Positions 31,530-41,111 of a stretch of 64,000 nucleotides of DNA are shown piece by piece (position 1 is the stretch's first letter; the number at the start of each line of letters is the position of its first letter). The DNA lies in assembly GCF_038502225.1 (NCBI RefSeq), contig NC_091293.1, forward strand, positions 636,727 to 700,726, in the 5' to 3' direction. The position numbers and the translations under genes are program-made. Below the pieces are notes generated by a model, which did no database searches, had not been told where the DNA came from, and saw nothing but the letters and a program-made list of their open reading frames with translations. The DNA comes from Cherax quadricarinatus (Eukaryota > Arthropoda > Malacostraca > Decapoda > Parastacidae).

Positions 31530-31860
31530 ATTACTAGTAAAAATTTGGTCAAATTGAGCAATTGCTTAAAATAGGACTCTAAAGTGGGCAAAATTGTCAA
31601 TGCATAAATTGCACCCAGACCACTAATTTTGTGCGTGCATATTTCCATAATTTTTCCATCAAATTTAACCCTTAAACTGTCCAAATGTAGATCTATGTTT
31701 GCACACGTAGCGCTCCAAACGTAGATCTAGGTTTTTTTTTACATAATGTAAAATCGAACGTAGATCTACGTTCGGAGCACTACGTGTGCAAACATAGCCC
31801 TATGTTTGGACAGTTTAAGGGTTAATATTTTTGGTGTTGTTACCTTCAGAAAAAAATTCT
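31530..31860 (-). repeat. Dispersed repeat family A, copy 3, with TTAA MITE inside
   Basis: Opposite in orientation to copies 1 and 2: AAAGTGGGCAAAATTGTCAA and TTTCCATAATTTTTCCATCA are reverse complements of the family landmarks. A 153-bp TTAA MITE (31669-31821) interrupts it. Confidence 0.65.
31669..31821. mobile_element. 153-bp TTAA-flanked palindromic MITE
   Basis: TTAA on both sides (31665 and 31822). Inverted ends CCCTTAAACTGTCCAAATG and GTTTGGACAGTTTAAGGG. The inner sequence repeats a palindrome based on ACGTAGATCTACGTT, so most of the element folds on itself. Same family as 30357-30568. Confidence 0.8.
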
Positions 31861-32055
31861 CTACCATTTGAGAAGAAAAACAATCTTTTTTTTCTTTTTG
31901 GAAAAATGTGAAAATTGTGGGAACATTGTGTTTGTGTAGTGTGGACAGTGAAAGTATTAAAAGTACATATATAATATACAAAAGTGTCAGTGTTACACTC
32001 ACTATCAGGTATTATTATACCATGTAACATGACATAATATTATTTTTTCAACATG

Positions 32056-32285
32056 TCTGCCATCTCCCACCAAGGCAGGTGACCCAAAAAAGAAAGAAAC
32101 ACTATCACCATCATTCAGCACTTTCACCATCATTCAACACTTTCACCATCATTCAACACTTTCACCATCATTCAGCACTTTCACCATCATTCAGCACTTT
32201 CACCATCATTCAGCACTTTCACCATCATTCAACACTTTAACCATCATTCAACACTTTCACCATTATTCAACACTTTCACTGGTAT
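32056..32285. repeat. 19-bp tandem repeat in a SINE-like sequence
   Basis: After CATCTCCCACCAAGGCAGGT (32056), related to the foldback at 63541-63718, the unit ACTTTCACCATCATTCARC (19 bp) repeats about nine times from about 32110. The expansion lies within 60 bp of exon 2. Confidence 0.85.
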
Positions 32286-32341
32286 TCTAGTATAATTGTT
32301 AATACAGCATGTGTTGTTTTATCAGAGAATTATATTTGCAG

Positions 32342-32626
32342 GTAGGAGGAGAGGCAGTGTTGGTGGTAGCTGCGACCAGTCAAGCAGAGAGTGTTGGCCA
32401 CAAGCTGCGGTCTCCTGCCGCACTCGACAAGCAGTTAACGGTGCCTCTGCCCAACACATGTGAGAGAGACAGTATATTACAACAGCTTCTCTCCTGCCAT
32501 AAACACAGTATGAACCAAGGAGAAGTTACAGCGGTGGCCAAACAAGCTTATGGTTTCTCCGGAGCTGATATGTGTGTGTTGCTCCGGTGTGCCTGGCTAC
32601 ACTGTGTGGCAAGACTACACCAGCAG
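32342..32626 (+). CDS. AAA+ ATPase, exon 2: sensor 1 to lid of domain D1
   Basis: A 95-codon phase-0 exon between TATATTTGCAG and GTAATG. It encodes VLVVAATSQAESVGHKLRSP (the position of sensor 1 and the arginine fingers), then LTVPLPNTCERDSILQQLL and YGFSGADMCVLLRCAW, the standard AAA+ lid (GxxGADLxxLxxxA). In canonical members the sensor region reads GATNRP and the finger region RRPGRFD; here both are changed (AATSQA, RSPAALD), so D1 probably does not hydrolyse ATP as usual. This degeneracy also occurs in PEX1/PEX6 D1, a reason to keep those as alternatives. It joins 111-228 and 39559-39756 in frame. Confidence 0.8.
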
Positions 32627-32669
32627 GTAATGTTATTGTACTAGTTACCAGTGTACACCTACTGTACTA

Positions 32670-32705
32670 TGCTGTGTGGCAAGACTACACAATGATGTAA
32701 TGTGG
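32670..32705 (+). repeat. Partial duplication of the exon 2 donor end
   Basis: GCTGTGTGGCAAGACTACAC at 32671-32690 repeats the end of exon 2 (32601-32620) and is followed by AATGATGTAATGTGG, a diverged copy of CAGCAGGTAATGTT. A second, weaker donor-like GTAATG thus lies about 70 bp downstream. Confidence 0.75.
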
Positions 32706-32735
32706 AACTTAGTTATTACTGTAGCTACAAGTGCT

Positions 32736-32836
32736 AGATCTACCAGCAACAGCTTGCTTGACCAGGCAAGCACCAGACAAGCCTGGCCCACGGCCGGGCT
32801 CCAGGAGTACAAAAACTCTGGGAATTCATCGAAGGT
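32736..32836 (+). repeat. 3' fragment of the PHD-ORF1 LINE family
   Basis: Reads SNSLLDQA and then AWPTAGLQ-type codons with GGCCCACGGCCGGGCTCC, matching the 3' end of the LINE at 44868-49764 (SNSLVDQALIHQEAW, GGGCCGCGGGGG). Only the extreme tail is present. Confidence 0.65.
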
Positions 32837-34287
32837 AAAGGCAGCGAGGTTACCTTGATGTGTTAGTACTGGTGAAGGCAGCGAGGTTACCTTGATGTGT
32901 TAGTACTGGTGAAGGCAGCGAGGTTACCTTGATGTGTTAGTTCTGGTGAAGGCAGCGAGGTTACCTTGATGTGTTAGTTCTGGTGAAGGCAGCGAGGTTA
33001 CCTTGATGTGTTAGTTCTGGTGAAGGCAGCAAGGTTACCTTGATGTGTTAGTTCTGGTGAAGGCAGCGAGGTTACCTTGATGTGTTAGTTCTGGTGAAGG
33101 CAGCGAGGTTACCTTGATGTGTTAGTTCTGGTGAAGGCAGCGAGGTTACCTTGATGTGTTAGTTCTGGTGAAGGCAGCGAGGTTACCTTGATGTGTTAGT
33201 TCTGGTGAAGGCAGCGAGGTTACCTTGATGTGTTAGTTCTGGTGAAGGCAGCGAGGTTACCTTGATGTGTTAGTTCTGGTGAAGGCAGCGAGGTTACCTT
33301 GATGTGTTAGTTCTGGTGAAGGCAGCGAGGTTACCTTGATGTGTTAGTTCTGGTGAAGGCAGCAAGGTTACCTTGATGTGTTAGTTCTGGTGAAGGCAGC
33401 GAGGTTACCTTGATGTGTTAGTTCTGGTGAAGGCAGCAAGGTTACCTTGATGTGTTAGTTCTGGTGAAGGCAGCAAGGTTACCTTGATGTGTTAGTTCTG
33501 GTGAAGGCAGCAAGGTTACCTTGATGTGTTAGTTCTGGTGAAGGCAGCAAGGTTACCTTGATGTGTTAGTTCTGGAGGTTACCTTGATGTGTTAGCTCTG
33601 GTGAAGGCAGCAAGGTTACCTTGATGTGTTAGTTCTGGTGAAGGCAGCGAGGTTACCTTGATGTGTTAGTTCTGGTGAAGGCAGCGAGGTTACCTTGATG
33701 TGTTAGTTCTGGTGAAGGCAGCGAGGTTACCTTGATGTGTTAGTTCTGGTGAAGGCAGCTAGGTTACCTTGATGTGTTCTGGTGAAGGCAGCGAGGTTAC
33801 CTTGATGTGTTAATTCTGGTGAAGGCAGCGAGGTTACCTTGATGTGTTAGTTCTGGTGAAGGCAGCGAGGTTACCTTGATGTGTTAGTTCTGGTGAAGGC
33901 AGCAAGGTTACCTTGATGTGTTAGTTCTGGTGAAGGCAGCGAGGTTACCTTGATGTGTTAGTTCTGGTGAAGGCAGCGAGGTTACCTTGATGTGTTAGTT
34001 CTGGTGAAGGCAGCAAGGTTACCTTGATGTGTTAGTTCTGGTGAAGGCAGCAAGGTTACCTTGATGTGTTAGTTCTGGTGAAGGCAGCGAGGTTACCTTG
34101 ATGTGTTAGTTCTGGTGAAGGCAGCAAGGTTACCTTGATGTGTTAGTTCTGGTGAAGGCAGCGAGGTTACCTTGATGTGTTAGTTCTGGTGAAGGCAGCG
34201 AGGTTACCTTGATGTGTTAGTTCTGGTGAAGGCAGCGAGGTTATCTTGATGTGTTAGTTCTGGTGAAGGCAGCGAGGTTACCTTGAT
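32837..34287. repeat. 37-bp satellite, left block (about 39 copies)
   Basis: The unit is GGTGAAGGCAGCGAGGTTAC plus CTTGATGTGTTAGTTCT (37 bp). Single-base variants (GCGAGG/GCAAGG/GCTAGG) and a few short units (33565-33595, 33770) occur. The array is interrupted by a LINE at 34288 and resumes at 38069. Confidence 0.95.
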
Positions 34288-37200
34288 TCAAATTCAAATT
34301 CAAATTCAAAGTTTATTCTCTATAAGGATTACAATGCTGAGTTTACAGAAATTTGGTTATTGTTTGGTTTACATGTAGTAAAATTGTGATTACAGAGTGT
34401 ACCACTAGAACGCTTAGCATGGCTAGGCATTTCGGGCATACTTAGTTTTATTCATAATTGTAAAATATTACAAATTATAAGGTAAGTTGGTATTATGGCT
34501 AAGTGACTAAATACTAGTTTGTGAGTTTAGCAATGTGAATGCTTTTGTTTTGGCACAGTACATAGTTTCAGTATTGGAGTATCACAGGATTCATTATTTT
34601 AAGACTGAGATTAATATTTCTGTTTATGGTCAAATGAGTGAGCGAGTGTAAGTGTGAACCACCAGGTGGTATTCGTGTAGTTAGTTGACGGGGTGTATCA
34701 GGGAGATAAGATGTTTTCTAATGGTAGTTTTGAAGGTGATGAATGTGTCTGCAGTTCTAGAATTCTCAGGTAGGGTATTCCAGATTTTAGGGCCTTTGAC
34801 ATACATTGAATTTTTGTAAAGGTTTAGTCGGACACGGGGAATGTCGTAGAGATGTTTGTGTCTGGTGTTATGCCTGTGGGTTCTGTCACAACTATCAAGA
34901 AAGCGTTTTAGGTCAAGGTTGATATTAGAGTTTAAGGCCCTGTAGATATAGATTGCACAGTAGTAAGTGTGGATGTACTGAACTGGGAGTAAGTTTAGAT
35001 CTATGAAGAGTGGGGGGGGGGGTGTGTTGCCAGGGATGGGATTTAGAGATTATTCTTACTGCAGCTTTTTGTTGGGTTATTATTGGCTTTAGGTGTGTTG
35101 CTGCAGTTGATCCCCAAGCACAAATAGCATAGGTGAGGTATGGATAAATAAGTGAGTGGTATAGTGTGAGAAGGGCATTTTGCGGCACGTAGTATCGTAT
35201 CTTGGAGAGGATCCCAACCGTTTTGGATACTTTTTTGGCTATATGCTGGATATGGGTGCTGAAATTCAGGTTGTTGTCAAGGTATAAGCCTAGGAATTTT
35301 CCCCCATTATTTCTGGTAATTAGAGTGTTGTCAATCTTAATGTTAATTTGTGCATCTCCTGCTCTGCTACCAAACATAATATAGTAGGTTTTGTCAGTGT
35401 TAAGCGTAAGTTTATTGGCTGTCATCCAAGTCGATATTTTAATCAGCTCCTCATTCACAATGGTGTTGAGGGTGGCAAGATTAGGGTGAGAGATGACATA
35501 AGTCGTGTCATCAGCAAAGAGAATGTGTTTCAGGTGTTGGGATACGTTTGGAAGGTCATTGATGTATATGAGGAAGAGCAGGGGACCAAGGACACTTCCC
35601 TGCAGAACTCCAGTATCAAGTGGCCGTGTTGCTGATGCTGTGTCTTTAATGGTGACGTACTGATACCTATTAGTAATGTAAGATTTGAAATAAGCAAGCG
35701 CATGGCCTCTTATACCGTAGTGATCAAGTTTGTGGAGTAGGATGTCGTGGTTTACTGTGTCAAAAGCTTTTCTTAGGTCAATAAAAATTCCTAGTGGATA
35801 TTCCTTATTTTCCAATGCTGTGTAAAGCAGATCTAGCATTTTTATGATTGCATCATTAGTGCTTTTATTTTTCCTGAATCCAAACTGGCAGGGGTTGAGT
35901 ATGTTTTGAGCCTTTATAAATGAATACAGTCTCCTGTGCACGAGTTTCTCAAAGATTTTGGATAGCAATGGTAAGTTAGATATTGGCCTATAGTTGTTTA
36001 AATCTGTAGGGTCAGCACCTTTATGTATTGGTGTAACCCTTGCCATCTTGAGTAGTTTCGGGAAGGTGCTAGTCTCTATTGACTTGTTAAAAAGTAATGA
36101 AATAGCATGCGAAAGGACATGGGCCGCTTGCTTGTACAGTAATGGTGGGACATGAGACAGATTCCCCGAGTTATTTTTAAGTGACTTTATGATCTCAATG
36201 ACTTCCGTGGGCTCAGTTGGTGCAAGATAGAAGGAATTAGGGAAATTTCCATCTAGGTAGTCCCCGGCATGGGCATTGGTATTTGGGATTTTACTGGCGA
36301 GATTAGATCCTATGTTTGAGAAGAAGTCGTTTATCTTGTTAGCTGTGTCAGTGGGATGTAGTGGTGTTTCATTAGGTTTAGTTAGGACAATATTCTTGGT
36401 TTTTCTCAGTTTGTGGGTCCCTAGAATCTGAGAGAGTGTTTTCCAGGTCTTTTTTATATCTCCTCTTGTGTCTGTGAATCTACTGGAGTAGTATAGTTGT
36501 TTGGCTTTTTTTATTACTTTGGTGAGAGCTGATGAATAGTGTTTAAGAGTATCTTTGTGTATTAAGCCCTGTCTATATTGCTTTTCATATTGGTGTTTCT
36601 TGTCAATGGATTTCAGAATGGTGCTGGTTAGCCATGGGCAACCAAGCCGTTTGTTTGTGATCTGTTTTGTTTTTATAGGACAATGTTTGTTGTATAGTCT
36701 AAGTAATTTGTTAAGAAAAATGTCTGTCCAGTCATCAATACCATTGGCCTTGGAGAATTCTGTAGGCCAATCAACAGTCTCTGGGTCAGCTGTGAACTTC
36801 CTTACTGAGGCCTCGTCATGGAGTCTAAATGAGACTTTGTTGTATTCAAGTGGTGGTTTACTAATGTTTGTCAGGAGGAAGGTAGGGTAGTGGTCTGTAG
36901 TGCTATCTGTGATTATCCCTGATTTAAGGGGGGCTAGTATATTGGTCCATATGTGGTCTATTATGGTTGCACTTGTCTCAGTGAGCCTGGTTGGTTTAGT
37001 TATTGTTGGTATGAGAAGTGTGTTGTTCATATTGTTGATGAAATCAGTTACAGGCTGATCATCTAGTAGGCCAAGGTTGATGTTGAAGTCTCCAGCTAAG
37101 AGAAGGTGGTGCTTATTCATTTGTCTGTTTGTTATTAGTGACTTTAATTTCTCACTAAAATTTGGGATGTTTGTGTGAGGTATCCGGTAAATGGCACCGA

Positions 37201-38068
37201 TTGTTATAGGCGTCTTAAGGTTTTTTACAGTAAAATTAGCAAAAATGTATTCCCCATATTCATCACTAAAGCAAGTGGTGCTAAGACAAGATAATTGGTT
37301 AGAGTAATAGATTGCAATACCACCCCCAACTTGGTTTGTTCTGCAGTTGTGAATTGCTGTGTATCCTGGTAGAGGGTAGATATCTATTGTGTCCTGCTTA
37401 AGCCAGGTCTCAGTAAGAATAATGCAGGAGAAGGGTGTCTTTAGTGATTCAAGGAGTGCTAGGAGGTCATCATAGTGTTTGCTTAAGGACCTGATGTTGT
37501 AGTTAAGTACTGATAGACTTTTAGCATTGTTTAGGATAGTGGTGGCTTGTGATGCTGTGTAATAAAGGCAGTTACTTTCCAATAGGTTTTGATTGGGTGT
37601 CAGATTATGGAGGTTTAGATCAGGGTCAACGTGATCAATCATCTTCTAGGTTTAAATTATGGTTATTTATATCCTGAGTTGTGTGTTGAGTTCTACTACT
37701 GATATCTGTAGTGGTTGGAAGTTTGGACAAGTATATAGCTAGAGCATTTTGGTCATGTAGGGTATAGTCACTACTACACATAATGAAGTTGATGTTGTCT
37801 ATGTGTTGTGCTGGAATGAACTAAAGTACAACTAGGTATAAACTAGTAATATAAAAATACAAATTAAAAATAGAACAAGTCTCTCACTTGTAATTGCACT
37901 AAGGTCTAATAATGACTTTTGTGGAGTCTATGTTTTGAGCTAGAGTGAGCTGAAGTACAATAGGATTAATCTAATAATATAAAAGTACAAATTAAAAATA
38001 GCACTAGTCTCTCACTAGTAATTGCACTATGGTCTAATATAGTGAATTTGGTATTGACTATGTCTTGA
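34288..38068 (-). mobile_element. CR1/L2-like LINE inserted in the 37-bp satellite
   Basis: About 3.78 kb, minus strand. The 3' tail is a (TTTGAA)n microsatellite at 34312-34288 and the 5' UTR runs to about 38068. The satellite phase is interrupted between CCTTGAT and GTGTTAG and resumes correctly after the element. It carries one long ORF2. Confidence 0.88.
34925..37642 (-). CDS. Endonuclease-reverse transcriptase ORF2, frameshifted near the end
   Basis: 905 codons from MIDHVDPDLNLHNLTP. AP endonuclease occupies about 40-270 (NYNIRSLSKHYDDLL, IILTETWLKQD, LLLAGDFNINL, TDHYPTFL). RT occupies about 490-760 (RVTPIHKGADPTDLNNYRPI, FIDLRKAFDTVNHD, VLQGSVLGPLLFL, ILFADDTTYVI). All catalytic acids are present; GVPQG is GVLQG. 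The C-terminus shifts frame in a run of nine or ten G at about 35010: the correct C-terminal sequence (YIHTYYC, NTRHKHLYDIPRVRLN, KGPKIWNTLPE) continues in another frame down to about 34690. The enzyme core is otherwise complete, so loss may be recent, or the run may be a sequencing error. Confidence 0.9.
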   Translation of the reverse strand: MIDHVDPDLNLHNLTPNQNLLESNCLYYTASQATTILNNAKSLSVLNYNIRSLSKHYDDLLALLESLKTPFSCIILTETWLKQDTIDIYPLPGYTAIHNCRTNQVGGGIAIYYSNQLSCLSTTCFSDEYGEYIFANFTVKNLKTPITIGAIYRIPHTNIPNFSEKLKSLITNRQMNKHHLLLAGDFNINLGLLDDQPVTDFINNMNNTLLIPTITKPTRLTETSATIIDHIWTNILAPLKSGIITDSTTDHYPTFLLTNISKPPLEYNKVSFRLHDEASVRKFTADPETVDWPTEFSKANGIDDWTDIFLNKLLRLYNKHCPIKTKQITNKRLGCPWLTSTILKSIDKKHQYEKQYRQGLIHKDTLKHYSSALTKVIKKAKQLYYSSRFTDTRGDIKKTWKTLSQILGTHKLRKTKNIVLTKPNETPLHPTDTANKINDFFSNIGSNLASKIPNTNAHAGDYLDGNFPNSFYLAPTEPTEVIEIIKSLKNNSGNLSHVPPLLYKQAAHVLSHAISLLFNKSIETSTFPKLLKMARVTPIHKGADPTDLNNYRPISNLPLLSKIFEKLVHRRLYSFIKAQNILNPCQFGFRKNKSTNDAIIKMLDLLYTALENKEYPLGIFIDLRKAFDTVNHDILLHKLDHYGIRGHALAYFKSYITNRYQYVTIKDTASATRPLDTGVLQGSVLGPLLFLIYINDLPNVSQHLKHILFADDTTYVISHPNLATLNTIVNEELIKISTWMTANKLTLNTDKTYYIMFGSRAGDAQINIKIDNTLITRNNGGKFLGLYLDNNLNFSTHIQHIAKKVSKTVGILSKIRYYVPQNALLTLYHSLIYPYLTYAICAWGSTAATHLKPIITQQKAAVRIISKSHPWQHTPPPTLHRSKLTPSSVHPHLLLCNLYLQGLKL

Positions 38069-38394
38069 GGTGTTAGTTCTGGTGAAGGCAGCGAGGTTAC
38101 CTTGATGTGTTAGTTCTGGTGAAGGCAGCGAGGTTACCTTGATGTGTTAGTTCTGGTGAAGGCAGCGAGGTTACCTTGATGTGTTAGTTCTGGTGAAGGC
38201 AGCGAGGTTACCTTGATGTAGTTCTGGTGAAGGCAGCGAGTTCTGGTGAAGGCAGCGAGGTTACCTTGATGTGTTAGTTCTGGTGAAGGCAGCGAGGTTA
38301 CCTTGATGTGTTAGTTCTGGTGAAGGCAGCGAGGTTACCTTGATGTGTTAGTTCTGGTGAAGGCAGCGAGGTTACCTTGATGTGTTAGTTCTGG
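38069..38394. repeat. 37-bp satellite, right block
   Basis: About nine copies of the unit at 32837-34287, with one shortened stretch (38216-38242). Separated from the left block by the LINE. Confidence 0.93.
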
Positions 38395-38501
38395 TGCAAA
38401 AGAAAATATATTTTCATTGACCGGAATCATTCTAGCTTCTTTCTTTTCTATTTTCATTTGACTGGAGTAACTCTAACTTTTTTGTTTCCTTGACATATTG
38501 A
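38395..38501. other. Spacer between satellites
   Basis: Contains two diverged copies of TATTTTCATT(G/T)GACYGGARTMATTCTA. No gene seen. Confidence 0.4.
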
Positions 38502-39094
38502 CAGAGTGGGAGGGGGGGTGGGGGTGGGAGGGAGGGAGGTTGGTAGGGCAGGAGGGAGATAGGGTGTGAGGGAGGGAGGTTGGTAGAGCAGGAGGGAGTT
38601 AGGGTGGGAGGGAGGGAGGTTGGTAGGGCAGGAGGGAGATAGGGTGGGAGGGAGGGAGGTTGGTAGGGCAGGAGGGAGGTAGGGTGGGAGGGAGGGAGGT
38701 TGGTAGGGCAGGAGGGAGATAGGGTGGGAGGGAGGTTGGTAGGGCAGGAGGGAGGTAGGATGGGAGGGAGGGAGGTTGGTAGGGCAGGAGGGAGGTAGGG
38801 TGGGAGGGAGGGAGGTTGGTAGGGCAGGAGGGAGGTAGGGTGGGAGGGAGGGAGGTTGGTAGGGCAGGAGGGAGATAGGGTGTGAGGGAGGGAGGTTGGT
38901 AGGGCAGGAGGGAGGTAGGGTGGGAGGGAGGGCAGGAGGGAGATAGGGTGTGAGGGAGGGAGGTTGGTAGAGCAGGAGGGAGATAGGGTGGGAGGTTGGT
39001 AGGGCAGGAGGGAGGTTGGTAGAGCAGGAGGGGTATAGGGTGGGAGGGAGGGAGGTTGGTAGGGTGGGAGGGAGGGTGGGAGGGAGGGAGGGGG
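38502..39094. repeat. G-rich 40-bp tandem array
   Basis: The unit is about 40 bp (GGTGGGAGGGAGGGAGGTTG, GTAGGGCAGGAGGGAGATAG) in about 14 diverged copies. The + strand has almost no C and dense GGG runs, so G-quadruplex formation is likely. The open minus-strand frame (PPSLPPYLPPALPTS...) is a repeat by-product. Confidence 0.93.
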
Positions 39095-39297
39095 TGGATT
39101 TGAAAAAAAACATTTTTTGGTAATGACTTTTTTTAGATATAAAAAATATATTAATAATAATATAATAATAATGTAATATAATATCTTTAGTTACTGCAAG
39201 TACATGTACAGGGTATACATACCATAGCTGACATCAGTGACATACTACTATATAGAAAGCTCCTTGTTATGTTGAGCATTTCCCGCAAATTGGTCAG
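39095..39297. other. AT-rich intronic sequence
   Basis: Includes an AATAATAATAT stretch at about 39152-39183. No gene seen. Confidence 0.4.
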
Positions 39298-39512
39298 TTT
39301 TGTCCCAGGATGCGACCCACACCAGTCCACTAACACCCAGGATGCGACCCACACCAGATGACTAACACGCAGGATGCGACCCACACCAGTCCGCTAACAC
39401 CCAGGATACCACCCACACCAGTCCACTAACACCCAGGTACCCATTTTACTGATGGATGAACATAGACAACCGGTGTAAGGAAAAACATCTGATGTTTCCA
39501 CCCTTAATTTCA
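39298..39512 (+). repeat. SINE-like repeat with a 32-bp tandem part
   Basis: About four copies of GGATGCGACCCACACCAGTC-type 32-bp units (39308-39437), followed by CAGGTACCCATTTTACTGAT and GTTTCCACCCTT. The same family occurs inverted at 31118-31270. It ends about 45 bp before the exon 3 acceptor. Confidence 0.65.
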
Positions 39513-39558
39513 TTTCATTTATTGTGGTTTTCATTGTAACATTTTGTTATATTTGCAG

Positions 39559-39756
39559 AGTTGTTCATGTACTGAAGGAGGTACACACAAGTGCTCATGT
39601 ACTGAAGGCGATACACACAAATGTTCATGTACTGAAGGCGATACACAGAAGTGTTCATGTACACAAGATCTTTGTTTGTGTCGGGAGGATTTACTTGCCG
39701 GCCTCCGTAGTGTCGTACCAACTATCTTAAGACACAACTACTCAGCAGTCTCAGTG
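39559..39756 (+). CDS. AAA+ ATPase, exon 3: Cys-rich linker and D1-D2 junction
   Basis: A 66-codon phase-0 exon (acceptor TATATTTGCAG, donor GTATGTATG). The first ~40 residues are a 10-residue repeat, CSCTEGDTHK, in three and a half copies, ending CSCTQDLCLC. Then comes EDLLAGLRSVVPTILRHNYS, corresponding to the DFxxALxxxxPSxxRE helix between D1 and D2 in AFG2 proteins. The upstream exon ends in the lid and the next begins at D2, so the Cys-rich stretch is an insertion at the linker. Paired CxC motifs could bind metal (inference). The 30-bp DNA repeat behind it is recent by its near identity. No stop occurs. Confidence 0.78.
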
Positions 39757-39932
39757 GTATGTATGTTTTCATTATGTTTATATTAGATGACAAAAAGTTT
39801 ATCCTGAGATATTTATCCTCGGATATTAATAACCCAGGATAATCCAAGAATGTCATGCAGTATGACTTATTTACATTTTAGTCTTTATCTATCCCCAGAC
39901 TATGACCCATAATAGTCAACTAATATTTATTA
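39757..39932. other. Start of intron C
   Basis: Donor followed by AT-rich non-coding sequence. Nothing recognised. Confidence 0.4.
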
Positions 39933-40018
39933 TTAAATAAACAGAAGAATGGATGATGGGCTTGAACTGTGGTGCATAAATTGACAGTCTGACTCTACAA
40001 AGGATTAGCCTAGATGGT
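39933..40018 (-). repeat. tRNA-like SINE fragment, inverted copy
   Basis: On the minus strand it reads ACTGTCAATTTATGCACCAC then AGTTCAAGCCCATCATCCAT, matching 52228-52300 on the + strand. AGTTCAAGCCC resembles a tRNA B box (GGTTCRANYCC). Confidence 0.55.
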
Positions 40019-41017
40019 TGTGAAGGCTTACTCAGCCCTGTAACAACTTCAGTCAGTATTACTCAGGCTGGCTCCTCCTCAGGAAAATTGAAGAATAGAA
40101 AAAGAAATAATAACAGACAAACATAAACACTTTATTATATAGAAAATATAAAATATAAAACACTTAAATATGAAATATTAATCCTACATTAAAGAAAATG
40201 AAAAATGAAAAATATAAATGATAACTGAATTCAACGCTAATATATATAGGGGTGTCTGGTGTTGGTGACACTGTGTGTTGTTGAAATCGTAGCCGTTGCT
40301 GATGATGGGGGGGGGTCGCAGGTGTTGGTTACGACCCACTGGCTAGTTCTTCACAGTATAGCCGTGAGTATTATATCCCGATGACAGGAAAGCAGGTTCT
40401 TTACCGCTGCAATGATGTGGGGTTACGTCCTGCAATTTCATACAGGTGCACAGGTAATTAAATCCAAAAAGGGGATGTCTCAGGACGTTAGTCCATCTCC
40501 ATTCGTTCTTCTCGTTGATTGACAGGTGACCCTCTCTGTCATCCAAGCTGAAAAGATAGACAGGTTACCCACTGCTTAAATAATCACTCTCCATAAGTAC
40601 AATACCTAAAAGACGTGGTGATTATTACAACAGTCAACTTAGAGCAAGGCTGAAAAGACTAAGTTTATTATTGGTCAAAAGTGAAGCTTTCAACCAATAA
40701 ATCCACTAGAATACAAGGCAGGCATGTACTTACAGTAGTGTTGGGAGCTGTGAGTCGAGTGATTTACTGTTTGACCAGAGCCCCACACGTCACCTTTCGG
40801 GGGGGGGGGGGGGGAAGAAGGAGGGGAAGGGATAGCGGGAGCTAGACTGACCCTACCTTAACAAGCAGCCGGCGGTCAAACTCACTTTCGGGGAGGGGGA
40901 GAAAAAGGCGGGAATAGCGGGAGCTTGACTTACCCTACCTTAACAAGTAGCCGGCAATGAAACTATTGTTAATATATACTCCCTCGCTACTCCTATCTAT
41001 TGAACTTTTCCCTCACA
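40019..41017 (-). repeat. 3' LTR of the gypsy element
   Basis: 999 bp, on the minus strand 5'-TGTGAGGGAAAAG...CCTTCACA-3'. About 99% identical by eye to 51233-52227; differences include poly-G length near 40800, GATGTCTC/GACATCTC, GTTACGACC/GTTATGACC and TCGCTAC/TGGCTAC. Confidence 0.95.
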
Positions 41018-41111
41018 CTCCCCCATACCAAGACTTATAGTCAAGGAGTATAAGAAGAATAGGCGAGGAAAAAGTTCTAACATATGGAAGTCGCGTAAGG
41101 CAAGAAATCTT

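Noticed and set aside
32837..34287. Possible CRISPR array with 37-bp period
   Set aside because: The full 37-bp unit repeats head to tail with no spacers.
38454..39113. Pro/Leu/Ser-rich frame of 219 codons
   Set aside because: A product of the G-rich 40-bp array read on the minus strand.
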